A stretch of 64,000 nt of DNA, from the NCBI GenBank assembly GCA_028687935.1, contig JAQTZE010000003.1, positions 124,001-188,000 on the forward strand, given 5' to 3'. Origin of the DNA: Sulfurimonas sp. (GTDB lineage Bacteria; Campylobacterota; Campylobacteria; Campylobacterales; Sulfurimonadaceae). Under the pieces are notes generated by a model, which did not search any database, was not told the DNA's origin, and saw only the letters and a program-made list of their open reading frames with translations. A program made the translations under genes and the position numbers. Shown here in pieces: positions 31,143-41,450 of this stretch (its first letter is position 1; every line of letters begins with the position of its first letter).

Positions 31143-32423
31143 ATGGCAGGTTTTAAAGCATTAAAAGGACAAGGTCACTGGCCTACACTTTTAGCGGCGT
31201 TTTTGTATTTTGATTTTAGTTTTATGGTGTGGACGATGCTCGGCCCCCTCGCTACAGAGATAGGCGAATCACTAGCAATCGGCGGATTTGTGATGGATGC
31301 AGGACAAAAAGCAACACTGCTTTCTATTCCTATCCTTGCAGGCGCACTCTTACGTATCGTACTTGGTTTTGGTGTAGATAAGTTTGGAGCTAAGAAAACA
31401 GCGCTCATGGCACAGTCGGTCGTTATAGCAGTTCTCTTTTATGCCTACTTTAGAGGGGCAGGTATCACTTATGATGAGCTTCTTTATGTTGCGTTTGGTC
31501 TTGGTTTTGCAGGTGCTTCTTTTGCGGTAGCGCTTCCTCAGGCAGGTCAGTGGTATCCGCCAAAACTTCAGGGTGTTGTGCTTGGGATTGCCGGAGCTGG
31601 AAATATTGGTGTCGTCATCGACTTTTTGTTTGCTCCGAAAATTGCAGAGATTTGGGGCTGGGAATCAGTATTTTTAGTTGGTGCTGTGCTCTCAAGTGTC
31701 ATCTTCGTGACCTATATGTTTATGGCAAAAGATGCTCCCGCAGAAGTCTATACAGCGCGTCCTAAAAAACTTAAAGACTACGGCAAGCTTCTTAAAGACA
31801 AAGATACATGGTGGTTTAACCTCTTTTATGCGGTAAGTTTCGGTGGCTTTGTTGGCTTTGCAGGGTATATGAAAGTCTATCTTATGAACACCTACCAAGC
31901 GGACATGAGCGTTTTTGGCGCAGAGGTGTTCAATGAGGAAAATGTCAAAGTAACTGCTGGTTATTTTGGAGCTTTATGTATTTTTGCAGGTGCTATTTTA
32001 CGCCCTGTAGGCGGTGCTATAGCAGATAAGCTCGGCGGCATCAAATCTCTATATATCTTTTTTGGTTCGGTTGTTTTACTTGCAGTTATAAACGCAACGA
32101 TGCCTCTTCCTTTTGGCGTGGCAATTTTAGTGCTGTTTTTAATCATGGCTAACCTTGGTATGGCTAACGGTGCGGTCTTTCAACTCGTCCCTCAGAGATT
32201 TGGTAAAGACATTGGAATTATGACTGGAATCATCGGTGCGGCTGGTGGACTTGGCGGAACGGCACTTATTAAAACTCTTGGATGGAGTAAAGGCGCGTTT
32301 GATGGCTACGCGGCAGGTTTTATGATCTTTGCAGCGGTTGTTATGGTGGCGCTTATTGGTATTTCTTTTGTCAAAACAAGATGGAGAACAACTTGGGGCG
32401 TACAAGCCGGCGGAAGAATTTAA
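31143..32423 (+). CDS. narK: MFS nitrate/nitrite transporter, NarK/NasA family
   Basis: GHWPTLLAAFLYFDFSFMVWTMLGPL; AGAGNIGVV; FQLVPQRFGKDIGIMTGIIGAAGGLGG. Confidence 0.93.
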   Translation: MAGFKALKGQGHWPTLLAAFLYFDFSFMVWTMLGPLATEIGESLAIGGFVMDAGQKATLLSIPILAGALLRIVLGFGVDKFGAKKTALMAQSVVIAVLFYAYFRGAGITYDELLYVAFGLGFAGASFAVALPQAGQWYPPKLQGVVLGIAGAGNIGVVIDFLFAPKIAEIWGWESVFLVGAVLSSVIFVTYMFMAKDAPAEVYTARPKKLKDYGKLLKDKDTWWFNLFYAVSFGGFVGFAGYMKVYLMNTYQADMSVFGAEVFNEENVKVTAGYFGALCIFAGAILRPVGGAIADKLGGIKSLYIFFGSVVLLAVINATMPLPFGVAILVLFLIMANLGMANGAVFQLVPQRFGKDIGIMTGIIGAAGGLGGTALIKTLGWSKGAFDGYAAGFMIFAAVVMVALIGISFVKTRWRTTWGVQAGGRI

Positions 32424-32460
32424 AAAAACAATAGAAAAATAGGAGATAAAGGAGCCAACA

Positions 32461-33750
32461 ATGCAATATAAAACCCTACCAATCGTGCTTAAAGATATGA
32501 AAATCCTTCTCATTGGAGGGGGCAAAGTTGCGCTTCAAAAAGCAGAAGTTATGGAGAGAAACGCAGTTGATTTTGAATGTATTTCTGCTGCGTTTATAGA
32601 AGAATTTACAGATATAAACGCAAGACAAACGCAGAAATATTTTGAGATAAAAGATTTGCAGAACTACGCAGTGGTCGTAGATGCAACAGGTTCAAAAGAT
32701 GTAATGAATGCACTTTTAGAACATAAACGCCATAAGAACTTTTTGTACAACTGTGTAGATGTTCCAGAAGTATGTGACTTCTTTTTTGCGGCACTTTTAG
32801 AATACGGCTCACTTAAAATTGCTGTTTCATCCTCGGGTGCAAGTCCAACGCTTGCGCAGAGTGTACGCGAAAAGATACGCAGGGTGCTTCCAAATACACT
32901 TGCGAGTTTCAATGAAGAGCTTCAGACAAAACGCAGCCTTGGTATTATCGATGTCAAACATGCAAAACAAGCAGCCAAAAAAATGCTCGGACGAGTCACG
33001 CTTGTGGGCTGTGGAACGGGTGATGTAGACCTTTTGACACTCAAAGCGTACAAGAGTATTAAAGAGGCGGATGTCGTTTTTATCGATCATCTTATCAGTG
33101 ATGAGATCATTGATATCATCCCAAAAGAGACGATGAAGATATCTGTGGGCAAACAAAAAGGTGCGCATAGCGTCAAACAGGAAAAAATCAATGAAATGCT
33201 CATTGAATATGCTTCAAAAGGCTTAGAGGTTGCACGTCTTAAAGCGGGTGATCCTTATATCTTCGGAAGAGGCGCGGAAGAGGCGCAAGCACTTATGGAC
33301 GAGGGGATACGCGTAGATGTCATTCCCGGTATCTCTTCTGCAATTGCTGGACCGCTGAGTGCAGGAATTGCGCCTACAGCCAGAGGGTATGCAACCAATC
33401 TCTCCATTGTCTCGGCACACTTGGCAGGTAATTCGATTAACACGCAGTGGATAGATTTGCTAAAGATGAAAAACCATACGACAATTGTTTTAATGGGACT
33501 CTCTCGCGCAGACGAGATTGTAAAGGCTGCGCTTGAAGCAGGAGCGGATGCAAATATGCCGACAGCTATTATTTCAAACGCTTCAAGAGCAAACCAAACA
33601 CGAATTATTACGACATTAAGTGAATTGCCAAGTCTGGCAAAAGATGCTCCAAGACCTGGAATCATCGTCTTTGGAGATGTCGTGAATTTAGCAAAAGTAC
33701 TTCCAAGTTGTGAGATGAAAGAGGAGAGAGAAGATGCAAAGATTGCATGA
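32461..33750 (+). CDS. cysG: Siroheme synthase (precorrin-2 dehydrogenase / uroporphyrinogen-III methyltransferase)
   Basis: LLIGGGKVALQKAEVM; VTLVGCGTGDVDLLTLKAYKSIKEADVVFIDHLIS; RLKAGDPYIFGRGAEEAQAL. Confidence 0.95.
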   Translation: MQYKTLPIVLKDMKILLIGGGKVALQKAEVMERNAVDFECISAAFIEEFTDINARQTQKYFEIKDLQNYAVVVDATGSKDVMNALLEHKRHKNFLYNCVDVPEVCDFFFAALLEYGSLKIAVSSSGASPTLAQSVREKIRRVLPNTLASFNEELQTKRSLGIIDVKHAKQAAKKMLGRVTLVGCGTGDVDLLTLKAYKSIKEADVVFIDHLISDEIIDIIPKETMKISVGKQKGAHSVKQEKINEMLIEYASKGLEVARLKAGDPYIFGRGAEEAQALMDEGIRVDVIPGISSAIAGPLSAGIAPTARGYATNLSIVSAHLAGNSINTQWIDLLKMKNHTTIVLMGLSRADEIVKAALEAGADANMPTAIISNASRANQTRIITTLSELPSLAKDAPRPGIIVFGDVVNLAKVLPSCEMKEEREDAKIA

Positions 33751-35326
33751 GGTGTACACTGCGCACAGTAAAAAAGTTAATAAAATTGAGCAGATAAAGG
33801 AGTTAAATACTCCGATGTCTGTTTATGCAAATCTAAAAATTCTTTGTGAAAACGGGTATGAAAACCTCAAAGATGAAGAGAGTAAATATTTTCTAAAATG
33901 TTTTGGATTGTTTGACAAAGGCGAGGGCGAATTTATGATTCGTGTTCGTATTCCTGCCGGGCAACTAAGCATAGAACAAGCTCTGAGCATTGGAAGAATT
34001 TCTAAAGAGTTTGGCAATGACTATATAGATATTACGACAAGACAGCAAATAGAGCTGCGTTTTATTAAGTTTGAAAATCTTTATGAGGTGATAACAAGTT
34101 TGGATTTGGCAGGGCTAACAAGCTTTCAGACGGGGATTGATAACTTTAGAAATATAGTTACTTCTTCATACGACGGTCTGAGTGAAGATAGTTTGATTGA
34201 ATGTATGCCGATTATTGAAGAGCTTCAAGAAATATTTTTGAAAAAAGAGGAGTGGATCGGAGTCTTGCCTCGAAAATTTAATGCGGCAATTCTGGGTACA
34301 CAGACTAACGATTGTAATATTTTCGGACATGATTGTTGTTTTATTCTTGCAAAGAAAGGTGAGACTTTGGGTTTTAACCTTTATCTTGGAGGCAGGGTCG
34401 GTATGCAAGCCGAAGATAGCGGTCTTTTTGTGAAGCCTGAAGATGTGAAAGAAGTGTTTTTATCTGTCATCTCTTTGTTTAAAGAGTTTGGCTTCCGTGA
34501 CAACCGCAACAAAAACCGCCTGCATTTTCTCATAGAAGCAGTCGGTATGGATGCGTTTCGTGAGGCTATTATACAGACATGTAAAGCAAAGTTACAAAGT
34601 TCGGGAGAACTGCTACTCGCGCATGAACATAAGATACCCTCAGATGGTATAGCAAAACTCAAGGGAGATAAATCTGCTCTTATATTTAATATCCCTTCAG
34701 GAATATTTTGCGGAAGTGATTTGCTCGAAGCGGCAAAGACAGCTTTAGCATACAATGCAGAGCTGCGTTTATCTATAGAGCAGAGTTTTTATATTGTTGC
34801 TCATGATGCAGACATGGCTAAGATAAAACAAAGTGGCATCTATCAAAAGTATGCGAAGTTCCAAAACCCATATTTTGTGCACCAGATAGCTTGTGCAGGA
34901 ACGGCAACATGTGCGTTTGGAGTGATATTTAGCAAGCCTGATGCTATAGAGATGGCGGAGTTTTTACAGCAGGAAGTTCCTCTAGAGGATGCAAAGGTAC
35001 GTATGTACTGGTCAGCTTGTCCTAAAGGTTGTGGCATACATGGCATAGCTGATATCGGTTTTGAAGGATGTAAGGCAAAAGATGTAAATGGAGAGACCTA
35101 TTTAGGTGTGCATATACTTCTTGGCGGTAAAGCCTCAAAAGAGGCGCAGGAAGCCAGAGTAATCTACAAAGCAGTTCCTCTGAGTGAGGCTAGATATACA
35201 GTTAAAAAGATTATGCTGATGTATAAGTATGAGCGAGAAGTGGGTGAGAGTTTTGAGTGTTTTGAATCACGCGTACTCAGCAATCTTGACAATGAAGCGC
35301 TTGTAGAAAAAATAGAGATGTATTAA
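33734..35326 (+). CDS. nirA: Ferredoxin-type nitrite/sulfite reductase (NirA-like)
   Basis: FMIRVRIPAGQLSIEQALSIG; TTRQQIELRF; CPKGCGIHGIADIGFEG; follows cysG in the nitrate-assimilation cluster. Confidence 0.88.
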   Translation: MQRLHEVYTAHSKKVNKIEQIKELNTPMSVYANLKILCENGYENLKDEESKYFLKCFGLFDKGEGEFMIRVRIPAGQLSIEQALSIGRISKEFGNDYIDITTRQQIELRFIKFENLYEVITSLDLAGLTSFQTGIDNFRNIVTSSYDGLSEDSLIECMPIIEELQEIFLKKEEWIGVLPRKFNAAILGTQTNDCNIFGHDCCFILAKKGETLGFNLYLGGRVGMQAEDSGLFVKPEDVKEVFLSVISLFKEFGFRDNRNKNRLHFLIEAVGMDAFREAIIQTCKAKLQSSGELLLAHEHKIPSDGIAKLKGDKSALIFNIPSGIFCGSDLLEAAKTALAYNAELRLSIEQSFYIVAHDADMAKIKQSGIYQKYAKFQNPYFVHQIACAGTATCAFGVIFSKPDAIEMAEFLQQEVPLEDAKVRMYWSACPKGCGIHGIADIGFEGCKAKDVNGETYLGVHILLGGKASKEAQEARVIYKAVPLSEARYTVKKIMLMYKYEREVGESFECFESRVLSNLDNEALVEKIEMY

Positions 35327-35387
35327 AGCCTAAAATTGGGGGCAATACAAAGCCCCGTAGTTGTTCTAACTGTGCTACAATCACGGC

Positions 35388-36713
35388 ATGAAACTATCAC
35401 ATTTAAAGCAAATAACCAGCTACTTACAAAAATTTACAAAAATTTCCGCAATATTTAGAGTCTCAGATACCATCCTCAAAGTCGTTTTTGACAAAGACGA
35501 CGATATCTATTTTGAGATGCAACGCTCAAACGCAAATATCTTCAAAACGCAGAGTTATCCGCGTTCCAAAGTCTATAATGCCCCATTTGATGTTGTTTTG
35601 GCAAAACGTTTTAACCGTGCAAATATCCTTGAAATAGGACTTTTGAATGATGATAAAGTGCTGCGTTTGAAGAGTTCTGTAGCTTCGGCATACAAAGAAG
35701 AGATAACGTATCTCCAGATAGAGATGACTGGAAAATATACAAATATTATCATTCTTGATGAGCAAAATATCGTCCTTGAAGCGCTTCGCCATGTTGATCT
35801 TTTTTCCTCATTTCGTGAAGTGCGAGTCGGACAAAAACTGCTCGATATCCCTGTTGCACCTTTTGAAGCAAAAGAGTTTCCGCTTGAAGATGTCGAGGCT
35901 TTTTTGTATGCGCAACATGCCCACGAACAGCTCCAAAAGCTTGCCTCAGCGAAGAAGCAAAAGATAACTTTTTTACAAAAAAAATTGAAAAAACTTGAAA
36001 AACTTCTCTATGGTCTTGATGATGAAGAAGCGCTTTTAAAAGAGGCAGAACTCTCTCAACATCAAGGCAATCTTGTCCTTGCAAACATGCACAATATTAA
36101 GCCTTATTCACGCGTTTTGGAGCTTCAGGATTATGAGGGAGCTGCAATAAAAATAGAACTTGACAAATCATACTCAAGCGTCTCACAAATTGCAAACGCA
36201 CTCTTTAGTAAAAGTAAAAAAGCAAAACAAAAAGCCTCACATATGCATATAGAAAAAGGCTCACTTGAAGCGAAGATAGAGCATATAAAACTCTTTATCC
36301 ATGCTGTGCAAGAGGCCAAAGACGTGGCAAAAATAGAGCTTTTATTTCCAAAAAAAGTACAAAACAAGAAGATAAAACAAAATGACTCGATTGAGAGTTT
36401 TTTGATAGAAGGGTACAAAGTACAGCTTGGTAAAAATGAAAATGGAAACGTGCAACTCCTGCAAAACGCAAAGGCAAAAGATGTCTGGTTGCATCTCAAA
36501 GAACGTCCTTCAACTCACGTTCTCATCACAACAGACAAGCAAAATATCCCAATGAGCGTCATAGAAGCGGCTGCGAGACTCTGTGTGGAGTTTACGACCA
36601 TTCAAAAAGACAGATTTTTGGTCGATTATACTCCGAGACGCGAAGTGAGCATCCAAAGTGGTGCCAATGTGCTTTATAATAAATATAAGACGATAGAGAT
36701 AGATAATAGATAG
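35388..36713 (+). CDS. NFACT family protein (RqcH/Fbp-like)
   Basis: N-terminal NFACT-like; coiled coil; KAKDVWLHLKERPSTHVLITT (NFACT-R-like). Confidence 0.8.
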   Translation: MKLSHLKQITSYLQKFTKISAIFRVSDTILKVVFDKDDDIYFEMQRSNANIFKTQSYPRSKVYNAPFDVVLAKRFNRANILEIGLLNDDKVLRLKSSVASAYKEEITYLQIEMTGKYTNIIILDEQNIVLEALRHVDLFSSFREVRVGQKLLDIPVAPFEAKEFPLEDVEAFLYAQHAHEQLQKLASAKKQKITFLQKKLKKLEKLLYGLDDEEALLKEAELSQHQGNLVLANMHNIKPYSRVLELQDYEGAAIKIELDKSYSSVSQIANALFSKSKKAKQKASHMHIEKGSLEAKIEHIKLFIHAVQEAKDVAKIELLFPKKVQNKKIKQNDSIESFLIEGYKVQLGKNENGNVQLLQNAKAKDVWLHLKERPSTHVLITTDKQNIPMSVIEAAARLCVEFTTIQKDRFLVDYTPRREVSIQSGANVLYNKYKTIEIDNR

Positions 36714-36728
36714 ATTAAGGAGCAGGTT

Positions 36729-37034
36729 ATGGCAATCGGATCGATTGGAAACGCAGTATTTGTAAATCAGATGACTGCTAATGCTACAGCTTTACAAAAT
36801 GCTCACAATAATCGTATAGAGTTTCAAAATATGGTGGCTCAGGCTGCTGCAAATGAAAAAGATGAAAAAGTGATGGAAGTACGTCCAGCAGAGGAAAATC
36901 AGGAGGTAGATCCTGACCGTGAACATCAAAAAGATGAAGCAGATGCGCAGAACAAAAGAAACCCTAAAAAAGATGAAGATGAGAGTGAAAAAGAAGCTGA
37001 AAAGACGCATCATATATTAGATATTAAAGTATGA
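36729..37034 (+). CDS. Conserved small hypothetical protein with charged C-terminus
   Basis: 101 aa; preceded by AAGGAG RBS; between NFACT and cdsA. Confidence 0.7.
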   Translation: MAIGSIGNAVFVNQMTANATALQNAHNNRIEFQNMVAQAAANEKDEKVMEVRPAEENQEVDPDREHQKDEADAQNKRNPKKDEDESEKEAEKTHHILDIKV

Positions 37035-37086
37035 TTAGATATAATCACGTTTTATACTATGTACCTAAAGTCTGAAGGAATTTTTT

Positions 37087-37842
37087 GTGAGTATTTTTAA
37101 TGATCATAGAGAGAGAATTATCACTGGCCTAGCACTTTTAGCCATCGTTTTGGTTGTCGGATTTATCAATAACTTTTATGTGATGTGGCTCGTATTTGGC
37201 GCTATTTATCTCGTTGCGTTTAAAGAAGCGATGATGCTTTTTGATGTCAAAAATGACAGAGCTTTTGTCTATGCAGTAGGGCTTTGGCTGCTTGCTGGTA
37301 TCTATCCGTATGGGGATGATCTCTTTGTCCTTGCAGGTATCGCGTATGCAAGTGCGATAGCGTATAACAAAGATCTAGAGTGGAAAAACTTTTTTCCCTT
37401 TGTCTACCCGACAGCCGGTATGCTCTTTATCTTCACGATGTACCAAGAGTACACTATTATCTCCCTTTTATGGCTTTTAGTCATCGTAGCGCTCACAGAT
37501 GTTGGTGCATACGTTGTTGGTAAAAGTATAGGTAAAACAAAATTCTCAGAAACGAGTCCAAATAAAACTCTCGAAGGTGTTATAGGTGGCGTCGTTGTGG
37601 CTACTTTTGGTGGAATGCTTGTCGGACTTTACAGTGTGAGTTTCAGCTCTGCACTTATTATCTCTTTTGTGGTCGCTATTGCCTCTATTTTTGGGGACTT
37701 ATTTGAGAGTTCGCTCAAACGCAATGCTAATGTAAAAGACAGCGGGACAATCTTTCCAGGTCATGGCGGTATGCTAGACCGTATTGATGGCTATCTTTTT
37801 GCAGGCGTTGTGATGCTTGTGCTTCTTCGAGGCTTAGTATAG
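37087..37842 (+). CDS. cdsA: Phosphatidate cytidylyltransferase
   Basis: GKTKFSETSPNKTLEGVIGGVV...SIFGDLFESSLKRNANVKDSGTIFPGHGGMLDRIDGYLF; GTG start. Confidence 0.95.
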   Translation: MSIFNDHRERIITGLALLAIVLVVGFINNFYVMWLVFGAIYLVAFKEAMMLFDVKNDRAFVYAVGLWLLAGIYPYGDDLFVLAGIAYASAIAYNKDLEWKNFFPFVYPTAGMLFIFTMYQEYTIISLLWLLVIVALTDVGAYVVGKSIGKTKFSETSPNKTLEGVIGGVVVATFGGMLVGLYSVSFSSALIISFVVAIASIFGDLFESSLKRNANVKDSGTIFPGHGGMLDRIDGYLFAGVVMLVLLRGLV

Positions 37843-37843
37843 T

Positions 37844-38917
37844 TTGATACTTCTTGGTTCTACTGGCTCTATAGGTGTTAATACTTTAGCCGTTGCCAAA
37901 AAGTTCGGCATGAATGTCGAGGTGCTTGTCTGTGGAAAAAATATAGAGCTTCTCAATCAACAAATAGCAGAGCACGCTCCAAGTATCGTCATCGTCTCTG
38001 ATGAAGAAGATAGAGCAAAAGTAAATCATCCTCGCGTTTATGCGGGTGAAGATGCTATCGTCGATGTTATCAAAGACTCTTCAAGTGAATTAGTCGTCAA
38101 TGCACTTGTAGGCTTTTTGGGTCTGCGCCCAACCTTGGCAGCACTTGAGAGCGGCAAAAGAGTCGCCCTTGCAAACAAAGAGTCTCTAGTTGCATGCGGC
38201 GCTTTTATAGACACTTCAAAAATCCAGCCTATAGATAGTGAACACTTCGGGCTTTGGTATCTTCTGCAAGAGAGACCGATCAGCAAGATGATTATCACAG
38301 CCAGTGGCGGAGCTTTCCGTGATTGGGATATCAACAGACTTCAAAACGCAACACTTGGAGATACACAAAAACATCCAAACTGGTCAATGGGACAAAAGAT
38401 AACGATAGACTCGGCTACGATGGTCAATAAAATGTTTGAACTCCTCGAAGCCAGATGGCTCTTTGGAGAGGGCGAATACGACGCAATCATCGAGACAAAA
38501 TCCCTTATACACGCACTCATAGATTTCAAAGACGGCTCCACTACAGCGCACTTTGCTCATGCAAGTATGCAGCTTCCTATCGCCTATGCACTCAATCATA
38601 CAATGCAAGAGAATATTCTTGCGCATGTGGATCTACTAAAAGTAGGTTCATTAGAGTTTCGCGAAATAACAACAGAGAGATATCCTGTATGGCAGATAAA
38701 AAATGAACTTTTGAAATATCCTACACGAGGAGCTGTTATAAACGCAGCAAATGAAGCTGCAATCGAGCTCTTTATCGAGAAAAAAATCGGCTTTATGGAT
38801 ATTAGTAAAAAAATCATCACAGCTTATGAGAAGTTTCAAACACCTCCAAACAGTGTTGCAGATGTTTTCGCAATAGACAAAGAAGTCCGCCGATTTGTCA
38901 AAAATTTTAAGGAATAA
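37844..38917 (+). CDS. dxr: 1-deoxy-D-xylulose 5-phosphate reductoisomerase
   Basis: ILLGSTGSIGVNTLAVA; ALANKESLVACG; PIDSEHFGLWYLLQ; ITASGGAFRDW; TTG start. Confidence 0.96.
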   Translation: MILLGSTGSIGVNTLAVAKKFGMNVEVLVCGKNIELLNQQIAEHAPSIVIVSDEEDRAKVNHPRVYAGEDAIVDVIKDSSSELVVNALVGFLGLRPTLAALESGKRVALANKESLVACGAFIDTSKIQPIDSEHFGLWYLLQERPISKMIITASGGAFRDWDINRLQNATLGDTQKHPNWSMGQKITIDSATMVNKMFELLEARWLFGEGEYDAIIETKSLIHALIDFKDGSTTAHFAHASMQLPIAYALNHTMQENILAHVDLLKVGSLEFREITTERYPVWQIKNELLKYPTRGAVINAANEAAIELFIEKKIGFMDISKKIITAYEKFQTPPNSVADVFAIDKEVRRFVKNFKE

Positions 38918-38920
38918 AAG

Positions 38921-40393
38921 ATGAAAATACTTGCACTGCTTTTACCGTTTTCTCTACTCTTTGCAGGCTCTATAGATATAGAAAAAGCCTCTCTTCGAAC
39001 TACTTATGAAAATCTTTCGATATCTCCAGATGAAGATATGGGTCTTATGGGTATAAATTATCTTTTAGAACCAAACGACTATTTTTATTATGGACTTGGC
39101 TTATATGGGGCGATGAGTGGAGAGAGAGGTGGCTTTTTTGTCGGTGGGTTTACTGCTGGAGCTAAATATCCTATAGTAGACAATCTCTATCTTGATGGCG
39201 GTGTCTATGTTGGTGGGGGAGGCGGTGCTTCTGCGGGCCAAGGCGGCGGACTTATGCTCAAAACTTATGGAGGAGTTCTTTATAGATTTGATGACTATTC
39301 TGTAGGTATCAATTATTCAAAGATAAAGTTTCCAAATGGAGATATAGACGCAGATCAGATTGCACTAGTAGCTGATATGAGATTTGATACAATATTTGTC
39401 GATACACCATTAAACGCAGAGACTTTGAAACAGTATCATTTTACGAGTAGTCAAGATTATATTGTGGCTACATATCAAGTCTATTTTCCAAAAAGCGGCA
39501 CATTGACTAGAAATGGGGCTGAGCTCAATAAAAACATAAATCTTGCCGGCATAGAGTATGGCAAGAATATTTCAGAACATACCATTGCATATATAGAAAG
39601 TGCAGGTGCTACAGGTGGGGCAACGGGCTATATGGAAGTGCTCGGAGGTCTTGGGTATAAGCAAGATATTACAGAGAGTACAAATCTTATAGCAAAACTC
39701 TCTCTTGGCGGAGCTGGCGGTGGTGAGGTTGATACAGGTGGCGGTACGGTCACAAAAGCTTCTCTAAATCTGAACTACTCCCCGACTAAAAAAATAACTA
39801 CAGGCATTGGCGCAGGATATTATCATGCGTTTGATGGCAATTTTGATGCGGCATTTGCCAAAGTAAATCTAGGTATAAACGCAAACTTTTTATCTTTGGG
39901 CAGCGCAGAAAAGAGTGTTGATTGGAGTGCTATAGAGAGTCAAAAAATACATATTCGACTTGCAAACCAAAGCTATCTTTATTCCGATACACTCAGTACA
40001 AATCCCAATAATAAGGATGCGGTACAAAACCTTGGCATAAAGCTAGACTGGTTTGCTACCGAGAACTTCTATATCTCAGGTCAAGCCTTGGGTGCTTATG
40101 AAGGCGGTGCAGGCGGCTACGCTGTAGGAATGTTCGGTGTTGGTTATATACAAACACTCGCATATGATTTTTCGCTTGTTGGTGAGATCAGTATCGGTGC
40201 TGCAGGTGGTGGAAGTATCAACTCTGGTGATGGAAGCATAGTTCAGCCAATGGCAGGATTGATGTATGATATAAATGATAAAGTTTCCCTCGAAGTTATG
40301 TACGGAAGAGTGATTGCCCTTGATGGAAAACTTGATACAGACGTGATTGATTTTAGTATCGTATATAAATTTAATAAACTTATTATGAAGTAG
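38921..40393 (+). CDS. Secreted/outer-membrane beta-rich protein with three internal glycine-rich repeats
   Basis: Signal peptide MKILALLLPFSLLFAGS; repeats YVGGGGGASAGQGGGLML / LGGAGGGEVDTGGGTVTK / IGAAGGGSINSGDGSIVQ; C-terminal YKF. Confidence 0.75.
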   Translation: MKILALLLPFSLLFAGSIDIEKASLRTTYENLSISPDEDMGLMGINYLLEPNDYFYYGLGLYGAMSGERGGFFVGGFTAGAKYPIVDNLYLDGGVYVGGGGGASAGQGGGLMLKTYGGVLYRFDDYSVGINYSKIKFPNGDIDADQIALVADMRFDTIFVDTPLNAETLKQYHFTSSQDYIVATYQVYFPKSGTLTRNGAELNKNINLAGIEYGKNISEHTIAYIESAGATGGATGYMEVLGGLGYKQDITESTNLIAKLSLGGAGGGEVDTGGGTVTKASLNLNYSPTKKITTGIGAGYYHAFDGNFDAAFAKVNLGINANFLSLGSAEKSVDWSAIESQKIHIRLANQSYLYSDTLSTNPNNKDAVQNLGIKLDWFATENFYISGQALGAYEGGAGGYAVGMFGVGYIQTLAYDFSLVGEISIGAAGGGSINSGDGSIVQPMAGLMYDINDKVSLEVMYGRVIALDGKLDTDVIDFSIVYKFNKLIMK

Positions 40394-40400
40394 TAAAAGC

Positions 40401-41450
40401 ATGGATAAGAGCAGTCTCATCAATCTTTTAATGGATAAACTAATATCCTTGATTGCCTCTTCCAAAGCCGTATGGATTGTTGCATATATAACTTTTTTTG
40501 TTCTCGTGTTTTCCATTCCATTAGTCTATTTGATGACGATGTTAATGGGAGAAGTATACACACAGTTCTCTTTTCTCTTGTCTGTTGTTTTACCTCTTTT
40601 ACTCACACCGCCAATTATTAGCTTCTTGCTTCGAATTACAAAGCATCTGAAATATTATAGAAAGCATTTAGATGAAGAGATAGCAGCGTGTAGAGAAAAA
40701 GATATGATGCTTTTTGAACAGGCTCGTTTTGCTTTGATGGGTGAGATGATGGCAAATATTTCACATCAATGGAAACAGCCACTCAATACGATAAGTCTAG
40801 CAATTGTCTCGGTGAGAACATCTCCAGATCCTTCTATCGAGAGTTTAAACAGACACTATGACATCATAGAAGACAATGTCTCGCATCTTGCAACAACAAT
40901 CAATGATTTTATGTCATTTTTTGATAAAAAAACGCATCTTGAGATTAGAAATCTTGAAGATATCATACAAGAGATAAAGAGCATTGTTGCGGTGCATATA
41001 ACAAACAGTAAAATAGATTTAGAGATCGAGATAGATAAGCGAGCGGGTAACATAGCTCTTGCTTCTTCTATTTCACAAGTGGTCATCAATCTTCTCAATA
41101 ATGCGAAAGATTCATTCGCACAAGATGCTACCGATAGATTGATTCATTTGAAATTCCTCGCAATGGAAGATGGTTTGAAGATTAGCTGCTGTGATAATGG
41201 AAGGGGAATTGATCCTGAAATTAGAGATAAAATATTCAATCCCTACTTTACCACAAAGCATAAAACGCAGGGAACAGGGATAGGTTTGTATATGTCTAAG
41301 CAAATTATTCAAAAAGTTTTTGGTGGCGTAATTGAGATGAGTGCTGCGAGTGAAACAGTTCCTCGGACAAGTGTTTCAAAAACTTGTTTTAATATAAAGA
41401 TTCCATTTTCGCAACAATGCATAGTAAAAAAGGAAGAAGATGATTCTTAG
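40401..41450 (+). CDS. Sensor histidine kinase
   Basis: [63 protein letters not shown]. Confidence 0.92.
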   Translation: MDKSSLINLLMDKLISLIASSKAVWIVAYITFFVLVFSIPLVYLMTMLMGEVYTQFSFLLSVVLPLLLTPPIISFLLRITKHLKYYRKHLDEEIAACREKDMMLFEQARFALMGEMMANISHQWKQPLNTISLAIVSVRTSPDPSIESLNRHYDIIEDNVSHLATTINDFMSFFDKKTHLEIRNLEDIIQEIKSIVAVHITNSKIDLEIEIDKRAGNIALASSISQVVINLLNNAKDSFAQDATDRLIHLKFLAMEDGLKISCCDNGRGIDPEIRDKIFNPYFTTKHKTQGTGIGLYMSKQIIQKVFGGVIEMSAASETVPRTSVSKTCFNIKIPFSQQCIVKKEEDDS

